A DNA stretch of 64,000 nucleotides from Alphaproteobacteria bacterium (GCA_028871055.1 JAGWON010000005.1:105101-169100); one strand, 5' to 3'; shown: positions 1 through 9,105, counted from the stretch's first letter. Made by a program: numbers and translations. Notes: a model not told the origin generated them from the letters alone.

Positions 1-1518
1 CTGAGCGGCTTGCTGTTCTGGGTCGTGCCCAAGGGCTTCTTCCCGAGCGAGGACACCGGCAACATCTTCGCCTTCACCGAGGGGCCCCAGGACGCGTCCT
101 TCCAGTCCATGGTCGAGCATCAGCAGCAGGTCGCGCAGATCATCAGGAGCGATCCTAACGTGGCCGACGTACTCTCCGTCATCGGCGCCAACAATTTCAG
201 CCCGGCGCTCAACAACGGCCGCCTGTTCATCCCGCTGAAGCCGCGCGCCGAGCGCGCGCTCACGGCCGACCAGGTGATCCAGGAGTTGCGGCCCAAGCTG
301 GCGCAGGTGCCGGGAATGCGGACGTTCGTGCAGAGCCTGCAGAGCATCCAACTCGGCGGCCGCCTGTCGAAAAGCACCTATCAGTACACGCTGCAGGACG
401 CCGACACCGACCAGCTCTATCATTACGCGACGCTGATGGAGGAGCGCGTCGCGCATCTCCCGGGTTTTCAGGACGTGAACTCCGACCTGCAGCTGCGCAA
501 CCGCCAGGCCATCATCCATGTCGATTCGGACAAGGCCGCGCTGCTCGGCATCACCGTGGACCAGGTCCGCAATACCTTCTACAGCGCATTCGGCGCGCGC
601 CAGATCTCGACCATCTACGAGCCGTCGAACGACTACGAGGTCATTCTCGAGCTCGACAAGCGCTTCCAGCAGTCGCCGTCCGACTTGTCGAAGATCTATT
701 TGAAGAGCGCGACCGGACAGTCCGTACCGCTCGCGGCGGTCGCGACCCTGGGCTCCGGCGCCGGCCCGGTGACCGTCAACCACCAGGGCCAGCTGCCGTC
801 GGTGACGATCTCGTTCAATCTTGCGCCCGGGGTTTCGCTCGGCACCGCGGTCAACGAGATCAGCCAGCTCGAGCGGCAGGTCAATCTGCCGGTGACGGTC
901 AACACCGGCTTCCAGGGCAACGCCCAAGTGTTTCAGGCCGCGCTCAAAGGCCAGGGCTTGCTGCTGACCGCGGCGGTCGTGGTCATCTACATCGTGCTCG
1001 GCATCCTGTACGAGAGCTACATCCACCCGATCACGATCCTGTCCGGCCTGCCGGCGGCGGGACTCGGCGCGCTCGCGACGCTGATCCTGTTCCACCAGGA
1101 TCTGAGCATCATCGCCATCATCGGCATCGTCATGCTGATCGGCATCGTCAAGAAGAACGCGATCATGATGATCGACTTCGCGCTCGAGCGGCAGCGCGCC
1201 GGCGACACCACCGCGGAGCAGGCGATCTTCGAAGCGTGTCTGCTGCGCTTCCGGCCGATCATGATGACCACCATGGCGGCGATCATGGGCGGCTTGCCGA
1301 TCGCCATCGGCTTCGGCGCGGGCTCCGAGCTGCGCCGGCCTTTGGGCCTGGCCGTCGTCGGCGGCCTGATCGTGTCGCAAGCGCTGACGCTCTTCATCAC
1401 GCCGGTGATCTACCTCTACCTCGAGCGGGTGCGGCGGTGGTTTGCGCCGGCCCATGCGACGCCGGCGCCCGCGCGCGGCACGCTCGACCGGGACCATGCG
1501 ACGCAAGCAGGCGAATAG
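1..1518 (+). CDS. RND efflux pump inner-membrane subunit, C-terminal part (5' end outside window)
   Basis: The frame is open from base 1, so the start lies upstream; 505 residues remain of a family normally about 1,030-1,050 long. It is a proton-driven pump of the AcrB/MdtBC class that exports hydrophobic compounds through an adaptor and an outer-membrane channel. Visible are the PKGFFPSEDTG segment after the mid-protein membrane helix, a periplasmic porter region, and five C-terminal hydrophobic helices including the conserved IVKKNAIMMIDFA stretch. The residue pattern is nearest MdtB/MdtC or MuxB/C, but the substrate cannot be told. Its last 23 bases overlap the next gene. The adaptor and outer-membrane genes are not in the window. 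Confidence 0.93.
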   Translation: MSGLLFWVVPKGFFPSEDTGNIFAFTEGPQDASFQSMVEHQQQVAQIIRSDPNVADVLSVIGANNFSPALNNGRLFIPLKPRAERALTADQVIQELRPKLAQVPGMRTFVQSLQSIQLGGRLSKSTYQYTLQDADTDQLYHYATLMEERVAHLPGFQDVNSDLQLRNRQAIIHVDSDKAALLGITVDQVRNTFYSAFGARQISTIYEPSNDYEVILELDKRFQQSPSDLSKIYLKSATGQSVPLAAVATLGSGAGPVTVNHQGQLPSVTISFNLAPGVSLGTAVNEISQLERQVNLPVTVNTGFQGNAQVFQAALKGQGLLLTAAVVVIYIVLGILYESYIHPITILSGLPAAGLGALATLILFHQDLSIIAIIGIVMLIGIVKKNAIMMIDFALERQRAGDTTAEQAIFEACLLRFRPIMMTTMAAIMGGLPIAIGFGAGSELRRPLGLAVVGGLIVSQALTLFITPVIYLYLERVRRWFAPAHATPAPARGTLDRDHATQAGE

Positions 1519-2332
1519 GGTGGCGGCACTTCTACTCGCGGTTCCGTTCCTCGCCGCGGCCGCGGCACCGAAGGCGCCCGTCATCCGCATCGGCCCGCCG
1601 TCGCAGCAATACGATTCGTGCCTCGCGCAGGCCCACCGCGATCCTGAGGCTGCGCTCAAGACGGCGCGGACCTGGCGCCAAGCCGGCGGCGGCTTCCCGG
1701 CGGAGCATTGCGCCGCGATCGCGCTGGTCGCGCTCAAGCGCTACGCCGAGGCGGCGCAGCGCCTCGAAGCGCTGGCCGGAGCGATGATGAGCGAGTCGGC
1801 CACCCTGCGCGGCGATGCGCTCGACCAGGCCGGCCAGGTTTGGCTGCTCGCCAACCAGCCGGACCGGGCCAAAGCCGCGTTCGACGGCGCGCTGAGCTTC
1901 GATCCGCGCAATTCCGAGTTCCTGATCGACCGCGCCGAGGCGCTAGCCGACGGCGAGCATTACTGGGAGGCGATCGACGATCTCAACCGCGCGCTCGACC
2001 TCGACCCCGACAGCGTCGACGCGCTCGTTTTCCGCGCCTCGGCCTATCGCCATGTCGGCGGCGCCGATGCGCTTGCGCTCGCCCAAGCCGACGTCGAGCG
2101 CGCGCTGAAGCTCGCGCCCAATTCGGTGCCGGGCCTGCTCGAGCGCGGCAACATCCGACGCCTCAGGGGCGATGCGGCCGGCGCCAAAGCCGACTGGCAG
2201 CGCGTGGTCGCGCTCGCACCCCAATCGCCGGCGGCGCAATATGCCCGCTACAACCTCGCGCATATCGGCGAAAATCCGGCGGCGGCGCGGCTCTTGACCG
2301 ATACGCCGCAGGTGCCGGCGCGGCCGCGCTGA
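1496..2332 (+). CDS. Secreted TPR-repeat protein
   Basis: A protein of 278 residues with an N-terminal signal peptide (MRRKQANRV, a hydrophobic run, then an Ala-rich cleavage region) followed by at least three tetratricopeptide repeats, recognisable by patterns such as AFDGALSFDPRNSEFLIDRA and DLNRALDLDPDSVDALVFRA. TPRs act as protein-protein scaffolds; no catalytic motif is visible. I chose the ATG at 1496 because the signal peptide follows it directly; a longer Arg-rich extension in the same frame looks like read-through of the pump gene's other frame. Overlap with the RND gene suggests cotranscription and perhaps an accessory periplasmic role, which is inference. Confidence 0.8.
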   Translation: MRRKQANRVAALLLAVPFLAAAAAPKAPVIRIGPPSQQYDSCLAQAHRDPEAALKTARTWRQAGGGFPAEHCAAIALVALKRYAEAAQRLEALAGAMMSESATLRGDALDQAGQVWLLANQPDRAKAAFDGALSFDPRNSEFLIDRAEALADGEHYWEAIDDLNRALDLDPDSVDALVFRASAYRHVGGADALALAQADVERALKLAPNSVPGLLERGNIRRLRGDAAGAKADWQRVVALAPQSPAAQYARYNLAHIGENPAAARLLTDTPQVPARPR

Positions 2333-2344
2333 CGGGTGCGACGT

Positions 2345-3013
2345 TCAGAAATCCAGATCGGCGTAGTGCTTGGGCGGCGGCGCTCCCGGAATGTGGTCCG
2401 CCAGCAGCGGCCGGAACGCGGGGCGCGACTTGACCCGCGCGTACCATTCCTTCGCCGGCTCGTGCGCGTCCCACGACACGTCGCCGAGATAGTCGAGGAC
2501 GGAAAGATGCGCGGCGGCTGCGATGTCGCCGAGCGAGAAATGATCGCCGGCGAGCCAGCGCCGCCGTTCCGCCAGATACGAGACGTATTCGAGGTGATAG
2601 CCGAGATTGGACTTCGCCGCGCGCAGCACCGCCGAGTCGGGAGTGCCGAAGCCGAGGAACCGCTTCATGATCTTCTCGTTGACGAGCCCGTCGGTGACCT
2701 CGGCGTTCATCTTGCCGTCGAACCAAGCGACAACGCGGCGGACCTCGGCGCGGTCCACCGGATTGAGGCCGATCAGCAGCTTGTCGCGATAGACCTCGTC
2801 GAGGAATTCGGCGATCGGCATCGAGCCGGCGAGCACCGTGCCGTCGGGTTCGATCAGTACGGGGACGTCGCCGGCCGGATTGAGCGCGAGGAATTCCGGA
2901 CGGCGCTCCCACGTCTTCTCCACCTTCATGGTGAAGTCGAGCCCCTTCTCGGCCAGAACGAGGCGAATTTCGCGCGCGAACGGCGACAGCCAGAGATGAT
3001 AAAGCACCCGCAT
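2345..3013 (-). CDS. fzlA: Glutathione S-transferase-fold protein, probable FtsZ-binding FzlA
   Basis: A 222-residue protein with an N-terminal thioredoxin-like GST domain (MRVLYHLWLSPFAREIRLVL) and a C-terminal helical domain. The tail, PPPKHYADLDF, and the body motifs SVLDYLGDVSW and RPAFRPLLADHIPG match what I recall of Caulobacter FzlA, a GST homologue that binds FtsZ filaments and promotes constriction rather than conjugating glutathione. The start is ATG at 3013; an in-frame extension of seven residues upstream is less likely. It stands alone between a plus-strand TPR gene and a gltB remnant. The alternative is an ordinary GST; the ending in DLDF favours FzlA. Confidence 0.72.
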   Translation of the reverse strand: MRVLYHLWLSPFAREIRLVLAEKGLDFTMKVEKTWERRPEFLALNPAGDVPVLIEPDGTVLAGSMPIAEFLDEVYRDKLLIGLNPVDRAEVRRVVAWFDGKMNAEVTDGLVNEKIMKRFLGFGTPDSAVLRAAKSNLGYHLEYVSYLAERRRWLAGDHFSLGDIAAAAHLSVLDYLGDVSWDAHEPAKEWYARVKSRPAFRPLLADHIPGAPPPKHYADLDF

Positions 3014-3064
3014 GGCGGCGCATGATAGCGCCATTCGGCGTGCGCCGTCAGGCCGTCGCGGCTC

Positions 3065-3486
3065 TCAGTTGCCGGCCGCCGCGGTGACCGGCTCGCCGCG
3101 CAGCGGCTGCAGCAGCCGTCCGGCGATGTCCCCGCGGTACGACCGGCCGGAAGCGGTCGAGGGCGCGCTCCAATCGGCCAGCCATGCGCTGCCAGACGAC
3201 CGTGTCGGAATTGACGCGGTTCGCGAAATCGTCCGCGGCGTCATAGACGAACGTCATGCCGCCATACATGCCGGCGGCGAAATTATCGCCCGCCGGGCCG
3301 AGGATCGCGACCGTGCCGCCGGTCATGTATTCGCAGCCGTTCGAGCCGCAGCCCTCGATCATCCGTCGGCGCCCGAATTGCGCACGGCGAAGCGTTCGCC
3401 CGCCTGGCCGGCGGCGAACAGCCGGCCCGCCGTCGCGCCATAAAGCACGGAGTTGCCGACGATGGTGTTGAGATTCGAGACCAGCG
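3065..3486 (-). pseudogene. gltB: Decayed fragment of glutamate synthase large subunit (gltB), C-terminal GXGXG domain
   Basis: Reading the minus strand, one frame gives [15 protein letters not shown] and [18 protein letters not shown] and then stops. A second frame continues with [33 protein letters not shown] and NSDTVVWQRMA. A third gives a C-terminus, RGDIAGRLLQPLRGEP, ending at the TGA at 3065-3067. Together these are the repeated-glycine beta-helix domain of GltB, with at least two frameshifts and a deletion between WQRMA and the final helix. The roughly 1,100 upstream residues of GltB are absent. This is a non-functional relic; a working copy must be elsewhere if the cell makes glutamate by GOGAT. 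Confidence 0.88.
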
Positions 3487-3651
3487 TGCTCGTGTGCCCA
3501 TACTATTGTCGAATTAGAGCAGCGATAATTACCTTGTTCCGCGATTAGGTCAGATACTGTTGCCTTTTTTTGGCGCAAATTCCGGCGGGCGACCGAGAAC
3601 CTGCCGCCAGTGATGGTCAGCCCAGGCTTATAGTCCTGAAACGGGACTATT
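3487..3651. other. AT-rich junction upstream of the gltB relic, no gene
   Basis: No coding frame is supported here. The stretch around 3495-3560 is clearly richer in A and T than the flanks, including TACTATTG, GATAATTACC and a run of seven T residues. It coincides with the abrupt 5' truncation of the gltB fragment, so it may mark an old insertion or deletion breakpoint. No terminal inverted repeats or target duplications could be recognised by eye. Confidence 0.5.
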
Positions 3652-4602
3652 TCAGAGGAGGTGGACGCCCAGGCCGCGACCGCCGCGGCGGAACCTGTCG
3701 AGATAGGTCGGCAGGATCAGCTCGAGCGCGGTGGGTTCGATACCGAGCGCGGCCGGGCCCGGCATGTCCGGTGCCGGCACCGCGTCCCGCCGCAGCATGC
3801 GGACTTGGTCGCGGGTCAGCAGCGGCCGCGGCATCAGTTCCATGAACAGCGCGGGCACCATGGCCAGGGCGAAAGGCACCGGCAGCAACAGCCGCCTGCG
3901 GTTGGTCTCGCGCAGGATCAGCTCGAACAGCGCGCGCAGCGTCTGGACGCTCGGGCCGCCGAGCTCGTAGGTCCGGCCGACAGCATCCTCGCGATCGAGC
4001 GCGGCAGCGACCGCGGCGGCGACGTCGCCGACGAACACGGGCGCGAAGCGCGTCCGGCCGCCGCCGATCAGCGGCAGCGCCGGCGACAAGCGCGCGATTG
4101 CGGCGAAGCGATTGAAGAACGAATCCTCGGGCCCGAAGATCAGCGACGGCCGCAGGATGGTCGCGCCGGGAAAGGCGTGGCGCACGGCCGCCTCGCCCGC
4201 GGCCTTGGAGCGGCCATAAAGCGACGGCGAGGCCGGATCGGCGCCGATCGCCGAAACATGCACGAAGCGCCGGACTCCCGCCGCAGCAGCTAGCGCTGCA
4301 AGGCCGGCCGGCCCGCTCTCGTGCACGGTCCGAAATCGCTGCGCGCCGCGCTCATGGAGGATGCCGGTCGCGTTGATGACCGCTTCGGCGCCGGCCACCA
4401 GCGGCGCGAGCCGATTGCGATCCTTGATGTCGCAATCGATCAGCGCGATCTGGCCGACATCGCCCATCGGACGGAGAAATCCGGCATTCGCCGCGGTGCG
4501 ACTGACGGCGGCGATCAGTGCGCCTTCCGCCGCGAGATGCCTGACGACATAGCGCCCGACGAAGCCCGAGGCGCCGACGACCACGAAACGGCGATACCGC
4601 AT
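3652..4602 (-). CDS. NAD(P)-binding SDR-family protein, complex I NDUFA9-like
   Basis: A 316-residue atypical short-chain dehydrogenase. The Rossmann motif GASGFVG is at residues 10-16, followed by an acidic strand end (IDCDIKD), NATGILHE, and the YGRSK motif that provides Tyr and Lys of the SDR active site. The C-terminal half (LFELILRETNRRRLLLPVPF, GIEPTALELILPTYL) is typical of the NDUFA9 subfamily, the accessory subunit related to mitochondrial complex I; bacterial members are associated with NADH dehydrogenase or quinone metabolism, though biochemically ill-defined. No nuo genes lie nearby. It faces away from tRNA-Leu and has its own upstream region of about 120 bases. Confidence 0.85.
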   Translation of the reverse strand: MRYRRFVVVGASGFVGRYVVRHLAAEGALIAAVSRTAANAGFLRPMGDVGQIALIDCDIKDRNRLAPLVAGAEAVINATGILHERGAQRFRTVHESGPAGLAALAAAAGVRRFVHVSAIGADPASPSLYGRSKAAGEAAVRHAFPGATILRPSLIFGPEDSFFNRFAAIARLSPALPLIGGGRTRFAPVFVGDVAAAVAAALDREDAVGRTYELGGPSVQTLRALFELILRETNRRRLLLPVPFALAMVPALFMELMPRPLLTRDQVRMLRRDAVPAPDMPGPAALGIEPTALELILPTYLDRFRRGGRGLGVHLL

Positions 4603-4727
4603 GGTTTCTGCCTGCTGGTTTGCCGCGCTGTTTTACAACAGCCCGGTACGGTAGGCGAGCCCGGCGCCGGAAAATGCCGAGACTCATTGACACGGCGGAA
4701 CCGCGCCTCTAAGTCACAGAACCGATT

Positions 4728-4814
4728 GCCCAGGTGGCGGAATTGGTAGACGCGCTAGATTCAGGTTCTAGTGGCCGAAAGGCCGTGGAAGTTCGAGTCT
4801 TCTCCTGGGCACCA
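4728..4814 (+). tRNA. tRNA-Leu (anticodon CAG)
   Basis: The 87-base sequence folds as a class II tRNA. The acceptor stem GCCCAGG (4728-4734) pairs with CCTGGGC (4804-4810), followed by A and an encoded CCA. The anticodon arm CTAGA-TTCAGGT-TCTAG places CAG in the loop, decoding the leucine codon CUG. A long variable arm (GTGGCCGAAAGGCCGT) is present as expected for leucine. Ribonuclease D starts 44 bases downstream. Confidence 0.98.
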
Positions 4815-4858
4815 CCGAAACCCCGCGCGTCGCGACCGGTTCGGAGCATGCAAGACCG

Positions 4859-5470
4859 ATGAGCACGCACCTGCATCGCGGCGATCTTCCCGCCGGGCTC
4901 GCGCTCGGCAACGCCATCGCCGTCGACACCGAAACGATGGGACTCGACCCGGCGCGCGATCGGCTCTGCCTGGTGCAGCTCTCCGCCGGTGACGGCAATT
5001 GTCACCTGGTGCAATTCGCGCCCCGCCAATACGACGCGCCGCGTCTCAAGGCGCTGCTCGGCGATCCCAAGGTGCTCAAGATCTTCCACTTCGCGCGCTT
5101 CGATCTGGCGATGATCCAGCGCTATCTCGGCGTACGCGCAGCACCGGTCTACTGCACCAAGGTGGCGTCGAAGCTGGCGCGCACGTTCACCGACCGTCAC
5201 GGTCTGAAGGATCTGTGCCGCGAGATTCTCGGCGTCGAGTTGTCGAAGCAGCAGCAGTCGTCCGACTGGGGCGCGCCGGAGCTGAGCGCGGAGCAGAAGC
5301 GCTATGCCGCCGCGGACGTCGAGCATCTCCATGCGCTCAAGGCGCGGCTCGACGAAATGCTGGTGCGCGAGGGACGCAGCGCCCTCGCGCAGGCCTGTTT
5401 CGATTTCCTGCCGACGCGGGCCGCGCTCGATATCGCCGGGTTCCCCGGTCCCGATCTTTTCGAGCATTGA
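4859..5470 (+). CDS. rnd: Ribonuclease D, short alphaproteobacterial form
   Basis: A 203-residue DEDDy 3'-5' exoribonuclease that trims the 3' ends of tRNA precursors. The three exonuclease motifs are visible: DTET near residue 22 (Exo I), FHFARFD near residue 76 (Exo II) and YAAADVEHL (Exo III, with the catalytic Tyr) near residue 147. The protein is about half the length of Escherichia coli RNase D because the HRDC domains are missing; this short form is common in alphaproteobacteria. Its position immediately after tRNA-Leu is suggestive but may be incidental. Confidence 0.93.
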   Translation: MSTHLHRGDLPAGLALGNAIAVDTETMGLDPARDRLCLVQLSAGDGNCHLVQFAPRQYDAPRLKALLGDPKVLKIFHFARFDLAMIQRYLGVRAAPVYCTKVASKLARTFTDRHGLKDLCREILGVELSKQQQSSDWGAPELSAEQKRYAAADVEHLHALKARLDEMLVREGRSALAQACFDFLPTRAALDIAGFPGPDLFEH

Positions 5471-5558
5471 AAGCAAGTTTTAACCCGGCCAAGCAAATAA
5501 TGTGCCGTTCGTGTCCCGTTCCGTTGATTTCGAGGGATGGCGGGAGCATAGTGCCCTT

Positions 5559-6614
5559 ATGATGACGGGGAGTTTTCGTTCCCGCACTCCGGTCGAAACC
5601 GACGGAGATGCTCGCAGCGGGGGAGCATCGTTGCGCCGAACCATAGCCAAAGCGAAAGAGTCGTCCGATATCGCCGTCGCCCGTCGCGTGCTCGACACCG
5701 AGATCGTCGGGCTCGAGGCGCTGGCGGCGGAGCTCGACGCGAGTTTCGCCGATGCGGTCGACAAGCTCGCGGCGATCACCGGCCGCGTCACGGTCACCGG
5801 CATGGGAAAGAGCGGCCACGTCGCGCGCAAGATCGCCTCGACACTGGCCTCGACCGGAACGCCGGCGCAGTTCGTCCATCCCGCCGAAGCGAGCCACGGC
5901 GACCTCGGCATGCTTGCCGCCGGCGATGCGGTGCTGGCGTTGTCGAATTCGGGTGAGACCAACGAGCTGGCCGATATCCTCGCCCACGCGCGGCGCTTCG
6001 GTATGCCGCTGATCGCCATCACGGCCCAGGCGCGCAGCGCGCTCGCCGATGCCGCGGACGTGACGCTGCGCCTCCCCGCCGCCGCCGAAGCGTGCTCGAT
6101 GGGCCTCGCGCCGACCACGTCGACCACGATGATGATGGCGCTCGGCGACGCGCTTGCGATCGCGCTGCTCGAGCGCAAGGGATTCTCGGCCGACGACTTC
6201 CAGCAGCTTCATCCCGGCGGCCGCCTTGGCCGCCGCCTGCTCAAGGTCGCCGACATCATGCATCACGGGCCGGCGGTGCCGCTGATCCCGCTCGATACCG
6301 CGATGGCGGACGCCATCCTGGCAATGACCAAGAAGAGCTTCGGCTGCGTCGGCATCACCGACGCCGCCGGCCGTCTTGCCGGCATCGTTACCGACGGCGA
6401 TTTGCGCCGCCACATGGGCGACGGCCTGCTGCGCGCCGGCGTCGCCGAGGTCATGAGCCAGCTGCCCAAGACCATCCGACCGCAGGCGCTCGCCGCCGAG
6501 GCCCTGGCGGTGATGAACCAGAACGCGATCACCAGCCTGTTCGTCGTCGATGCGGCGAACAAACCGCTCGGCATCGTGCATATCCACGATTGCCTCCGCG
6601 CGGGGATTGCATGA
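5559..6614 (+). CDS. kdsD: Arabinose-5-phosphate isomerase (KpsF/GutQ family)
   Basis: It converts ribulose 5-phosphate to arabinose 5-phosphate, the first step to KDO for lipopolysaccharide. An N-terminal SIS domain carries GMGKSGHVARK and SNSGETNE, and two C-terminal CBS domains follow (IMHHGPAVPLIPLD; VMSQLPKTIRPQ). The start is uncertain: ATG at 5559 or 5562, or a TTG at 5631 with a better ribosome-binding site (GGGGAG, eight bases away) that would give about 327 residues, the usual family length. Its TGA overlaps the ATG of lptC, so it opens the kdsD-lptC-lptA-lptB-rpoN-ptsN unit, which links KDO synthesis to LPS export. Confidence 0.93.
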   Translation: MMTGSFRSRTPVETDGDARSGGASLRRTIAKAKESSDIAVARRVLDTEIVGLEALAAELDASFADAVDKLAAITGRVTVTGMGKSGHVARKIASTLASTGTPAQFVHPAEASHGDLGMLAAGDAVLALSNSGETNELADILAHARRFGMPLIAITAQARSALADAADVTLRLPAAAEACSMGLAPTTSTTMMMALGDALAIALLERKGFSADDFQQLHPGGRLGRRLLKVADIMHHGPAVPLIPLDTAMADAILAMTKKSFGCVGITDAAGRLAGIVTDGDLRRHMGDGLLRAGVAEVMSQLPKTIRPQALAAEALAVMNQNAITSLFVVDAANKPLGIVHIHDCLRAGIA

Positions 6615-7282
6615 AGACGCGGCTCGATGCCAGCTTCGCCGAGGTGCGCCCGTCGCCTGAATCCGATCGGCGCGCCGCCGCGTTGCGCCGCTACAGCCGG
6701 TTCGTCGGCATCGCGAAGCGCATCCTGCCGGCGACCGCACTGGCGCTGCTCATGCTGGTCGCGGTCTGGCCGCGCATCCAGGGCGCCATCGACGGCATGC
6801 ACTTCGCGCGGCTGCCGAAGATCGACGTCAGCCAGGCGCGCCAGGTCCGCATGGTCGATCCGCGCTATACCGGCACCGATCGCAACAACCGGCCTTTCGT
6901 CGTCACCGCCGACGCCGCGAGCCAGACACCGAAAGCCGACGACGCGATCTCGCTCGACGCGCCCAAGGCGGATCTTGCCACTGTGGGCGGCAACTGGGAC
7001 GAGCTGACCGCCTATGTCGGCCTCTATCAGCCGCAGGCGCAGCAACTGGACCTCTTCGGCAACGTCGAGCTCTACCAGGACAAGGGCAATGCGCTGCGCT
7101 CCGACAGCGTCACCATCAACATGGCGCAAGGGACCGCGATCAGCCACGATCCAGTCGAAGGCGACGGCACCTTCGGCCACATCAAGGCGCAGGGACTGCG
7201 CGTCCTCGACCGCGGCGAGACCATCATCTTCACCGGCCACGCGGCGCTCGACCTGAATTCGCGGACGAAGGCGACACCGTGA
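6611..7282 (+). CDS. lptC: LPS export ABC system periplasmic protein LptC
   Basis: A bitopic inner-membrane protein of 223 residues that accepts LPS from the LptBFG transporter and passes it to LptA. A cytoplasmic N-terminus of about 35 residues is followed by one hydrophobic helix (ILPATALALLMLVAVWP) and a periplasmic beta-jellyroll with the repeated pattern seen in VQLYQ-like strands (LDLFGNVELYQDKG, LRSDSVTINMAQG). The ATG overlaps the kdsD stop by four bases and the stop overlaps the GTG of lptA, indicating translational coupling. Confidence 0.88.
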   Translation: MKTRLDASFAEVRPSPESDRRAAALRRYSRFVGIAKRILPATALALLMLVAVWPRIQGAIDGMHFARLPKIDVSQARQVRMVDPRYTGTDRNNRPFVVTADAASQTPKADDAISLDAPKADLATVGGNWDELTAYVGLYQPQAQQLDLFGNVELYQDKGNALRSDSVTINMAQGTAISHDPVEGDGTFGHIKAQGLRVLDRGETIIFTGHAALDLNSRTKATP

Positions 7283-8232
7283 TTGTCCGCGCGGCCACCG
7301 CGTTCGCGCTCGCGGTCGTGGCCATGAGCACGGCGGCGCCGCGCGCGGACGCGCAGCTCGCCGGCGCGCAGATGACCGACCGCCCGATCCACATCGAAGC
7401 CGATCACGGCATCGAATGGCAGCAGGCCAACAACGTCTATATCGCCCGCGGCAACGCCTCGGCCACGCGCGGCAATGCGACCGTGACCGCCGACGTCCTC
7501 TATGCCTATTACCGGCCGGTTGGCCAAGCTTCGAGCCAAGCCGCGCCCGCGAGCCGGACGGGGCCGTCAGCGTCGAAACCGGTTGCCGCACGCGGGCAAA
7601 ACGCGCTGATGGGCGGATCATCGACCGAGATCTATCGCCTTGAAGCCGACGGCCATGTTCATTTCATCAACGGCGATCAACAAGAGGCCTTCGGCGATCA
7701 CGCGGTCTACGACGTCGACCAGGCGGTCATGGTGCTCACCGGCAAGGACCTGCACATCACGGCGCCGAACGAAATCATCACCGCGCGTGATTCGCTCGAA
7801 TGGTACGACCAAAAGCAGATCGCCGTGGCGCGCGGCAACGCGATGGCGATCCGCGGCGACCGGCGCATGCGCGCGGATATCATCACCGCCGACGTCGAAA
7901 AGAAGGACGATCAGCCCGCGCAAATCACGCGGATCAACGGCTACGGCAACGTGCTGGTTTCGGCGCCCGGCCAGATCGCCCGCGGCGACGAGGGGGTCTA
8001 CGTCGTCGCGACCAAGATCGCAACCCTGATCGGCCACGTCCGGCTGACCAAAGGCGACGACGAATTGCGCGGGCAGTACGGCGTAGTCGATACCAACACC
8101 AACGTCAGCGAGATCCTGGCCGCCCCACCCAACGCCGTCGCCGACGGCGGTCGCAAGCCGCGCGTCGAGGGCCTGTTGGTGCCGAACCACCGGCCGAGCG
8201 CGACGGGCGGACAATCGAATGGCGGACTGTAG
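7279..8232 (+). CDS. lptA: LPS transport periplasmic bridge protein LptA (OstA-like)
   Basis: A 317-residue secreted protein that forms the periplasmic bridge for LPS between LptC and LptD. It has a signal peptide ending near ADAQ, then an OstA beta-jellyroll (RPIHIEADHGIEWQQANNVYIARGNA, with matching strands later). It is longer than Escherichia coli LptA (185 residues): a low-complexity insertion (SSQAAPASRTGPSASKPV) near residues 84-100 interrupts the fold, and the C-terminus extends in a Gly/Asn-rich tail. Two jellyroll-like blocks suggest a duplicated or expanded domain. GTG start overlaps the lptC stop. Confidence 0.87.
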   Translation: MIVRAATAFALAVVAMSTAAPRADAQLAGAQMTDRPIHIEADHGIEWQQANNVYIARGNASATRGNATVTADVLYAYYRPVGQASSQAAPASRTGPSASKPVAARGQNALMGGSSTEIYRLEADGHVHFINGDQQEAFGDHAVYDVDQAVMVLTGKDLHITAPNEIITARDSLEWYDQKQIAVARGNAMAIRGDRRMRADIITADVEKKDDQPAQITRINGYGNVLVSAPGQIARGDEGVYVVATKIATLIGHVRLTKGDDELRGQYGVVDTNTNVSEILAAPPNAVADGGRKPRVEGLLVPNHRPSATGGQSNGGL

Positions 8233-8238
8233 GGCGCG

Positions 8239-9096
8239 ATGACCAAGCCGCCGGTTGATCATCATCCGTCGCAAGCCGCACACGCGCATCCGTCGCCTGC
8301 TCATCCACAGACCCATCCGGCGCATTCGGCGCCGGCACAGCGCCGCGATGCGACGCCGCGGCTGGTTGCATCGAACGCCGGTCTCGTCGCGACCAACCTC
8401 GGCAAGAGCTTCAAGAAGCGTCCGGTGCTGCGCGCGGTCAGCGTCGCGGTGCAGCGCGGCGAAGCGGTCGGATTGCTGGGACCGAACGGCGCCGGCAAGA
8501 CGACCTGCTTCTACATCATCACCGGTCTGGTGCGGCCCGATGTCGGCGCGATCACGCTCGACGGCGCGGACATCACCGAGTTGCCGATGTACCGCCGGGC
8601 CCGACTGGGCATCGGCTATCTGCCCCAGGAGGCGTCGATCTTCCGCGGCCTGTCGGTCGAGCAGAACATCCGCGCCGTGCTCGAAGTCGCGGAGCCGGTG
8701 CTCGAGATGCGCGAAAACATGCTCGACGCGCTGCTCGCCGAATTCTCGATCACCCATCTGCGCCGGGCGCCGGCAATGGCGCTATCCGGCGGCGAGCGCC
8801 GCCGCGTCGAGATCGCGCGCGCACTCGCGACGCGGCCGCATTTCATCCTTCTGGACGAGCCGCTCGCCGGCATCGACCCGATCGCGGTGAACGACATTCG
8901 CGATCTGGTGGCGCACCTGAAGGATCGCGGCATCGGCGTCCTGATCACCGATCATAACGTGCGCGAGACGCTCGAGATCGTCGATCGCGCCTACATCCTG
9001 CACCAGGGCCAGGTGCTGATGGAGGGGGCGCCGGAAGAGATCGTGCGCGACGCCAACGTGCGCCGCGTTTACCTGGGCGAAAGGTTCAGCCTGTAG
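8239..9096 (+). CDS. lptB: LPS export ABC transporter ATPase LptB, with His/Pro-rich N-terminal extension
   Basis: The cytoplasmic ATPase that powers LPS extraction with LptF and LptG. Walker A is GPNGAGKTT at residues 81-89, the signature is [15 protein letters not shown], and Walker B is FILLDEP followed by the H-loop ITDHN. The catalytic body starts near residue 45, so about 40 residues precede it, with seven histidines among many Pro and Ala residues. Such an extension is unusual for LptB, normally about 240 residues. An AGGG ribosome-binding site lies close before the ATG. It is separated from lptA by six bases and from rpoN by nine. Confidence 0.95.
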   Translation: MTKPPVDHHPSQAAHAHPSPAHPQTHPAHSAPAQRRDATPRLVASNAGLVATNLGKSFKKRPVLRAVSVAVQRGEAVGLLGPNGAGKTTCFYIITGLVRPDVGAITLDGADITELPMYRRARLGIGYLPQEASIFRGLSVEQNIRAVLEVAEPVLEMRENMLDALLAEFSITHLRRAPAMALSGGERRRVEIARALATRPHFILLDEPLAGIDPIAVNDIRDLVAHLKDRGIGVLITDHNVRETLEIVDRAYILHQGQVLMEGAPEEIVRDANVRRVYLGERFSL

Positions 9097-9105
9097 GTCG
9101 TCGCC

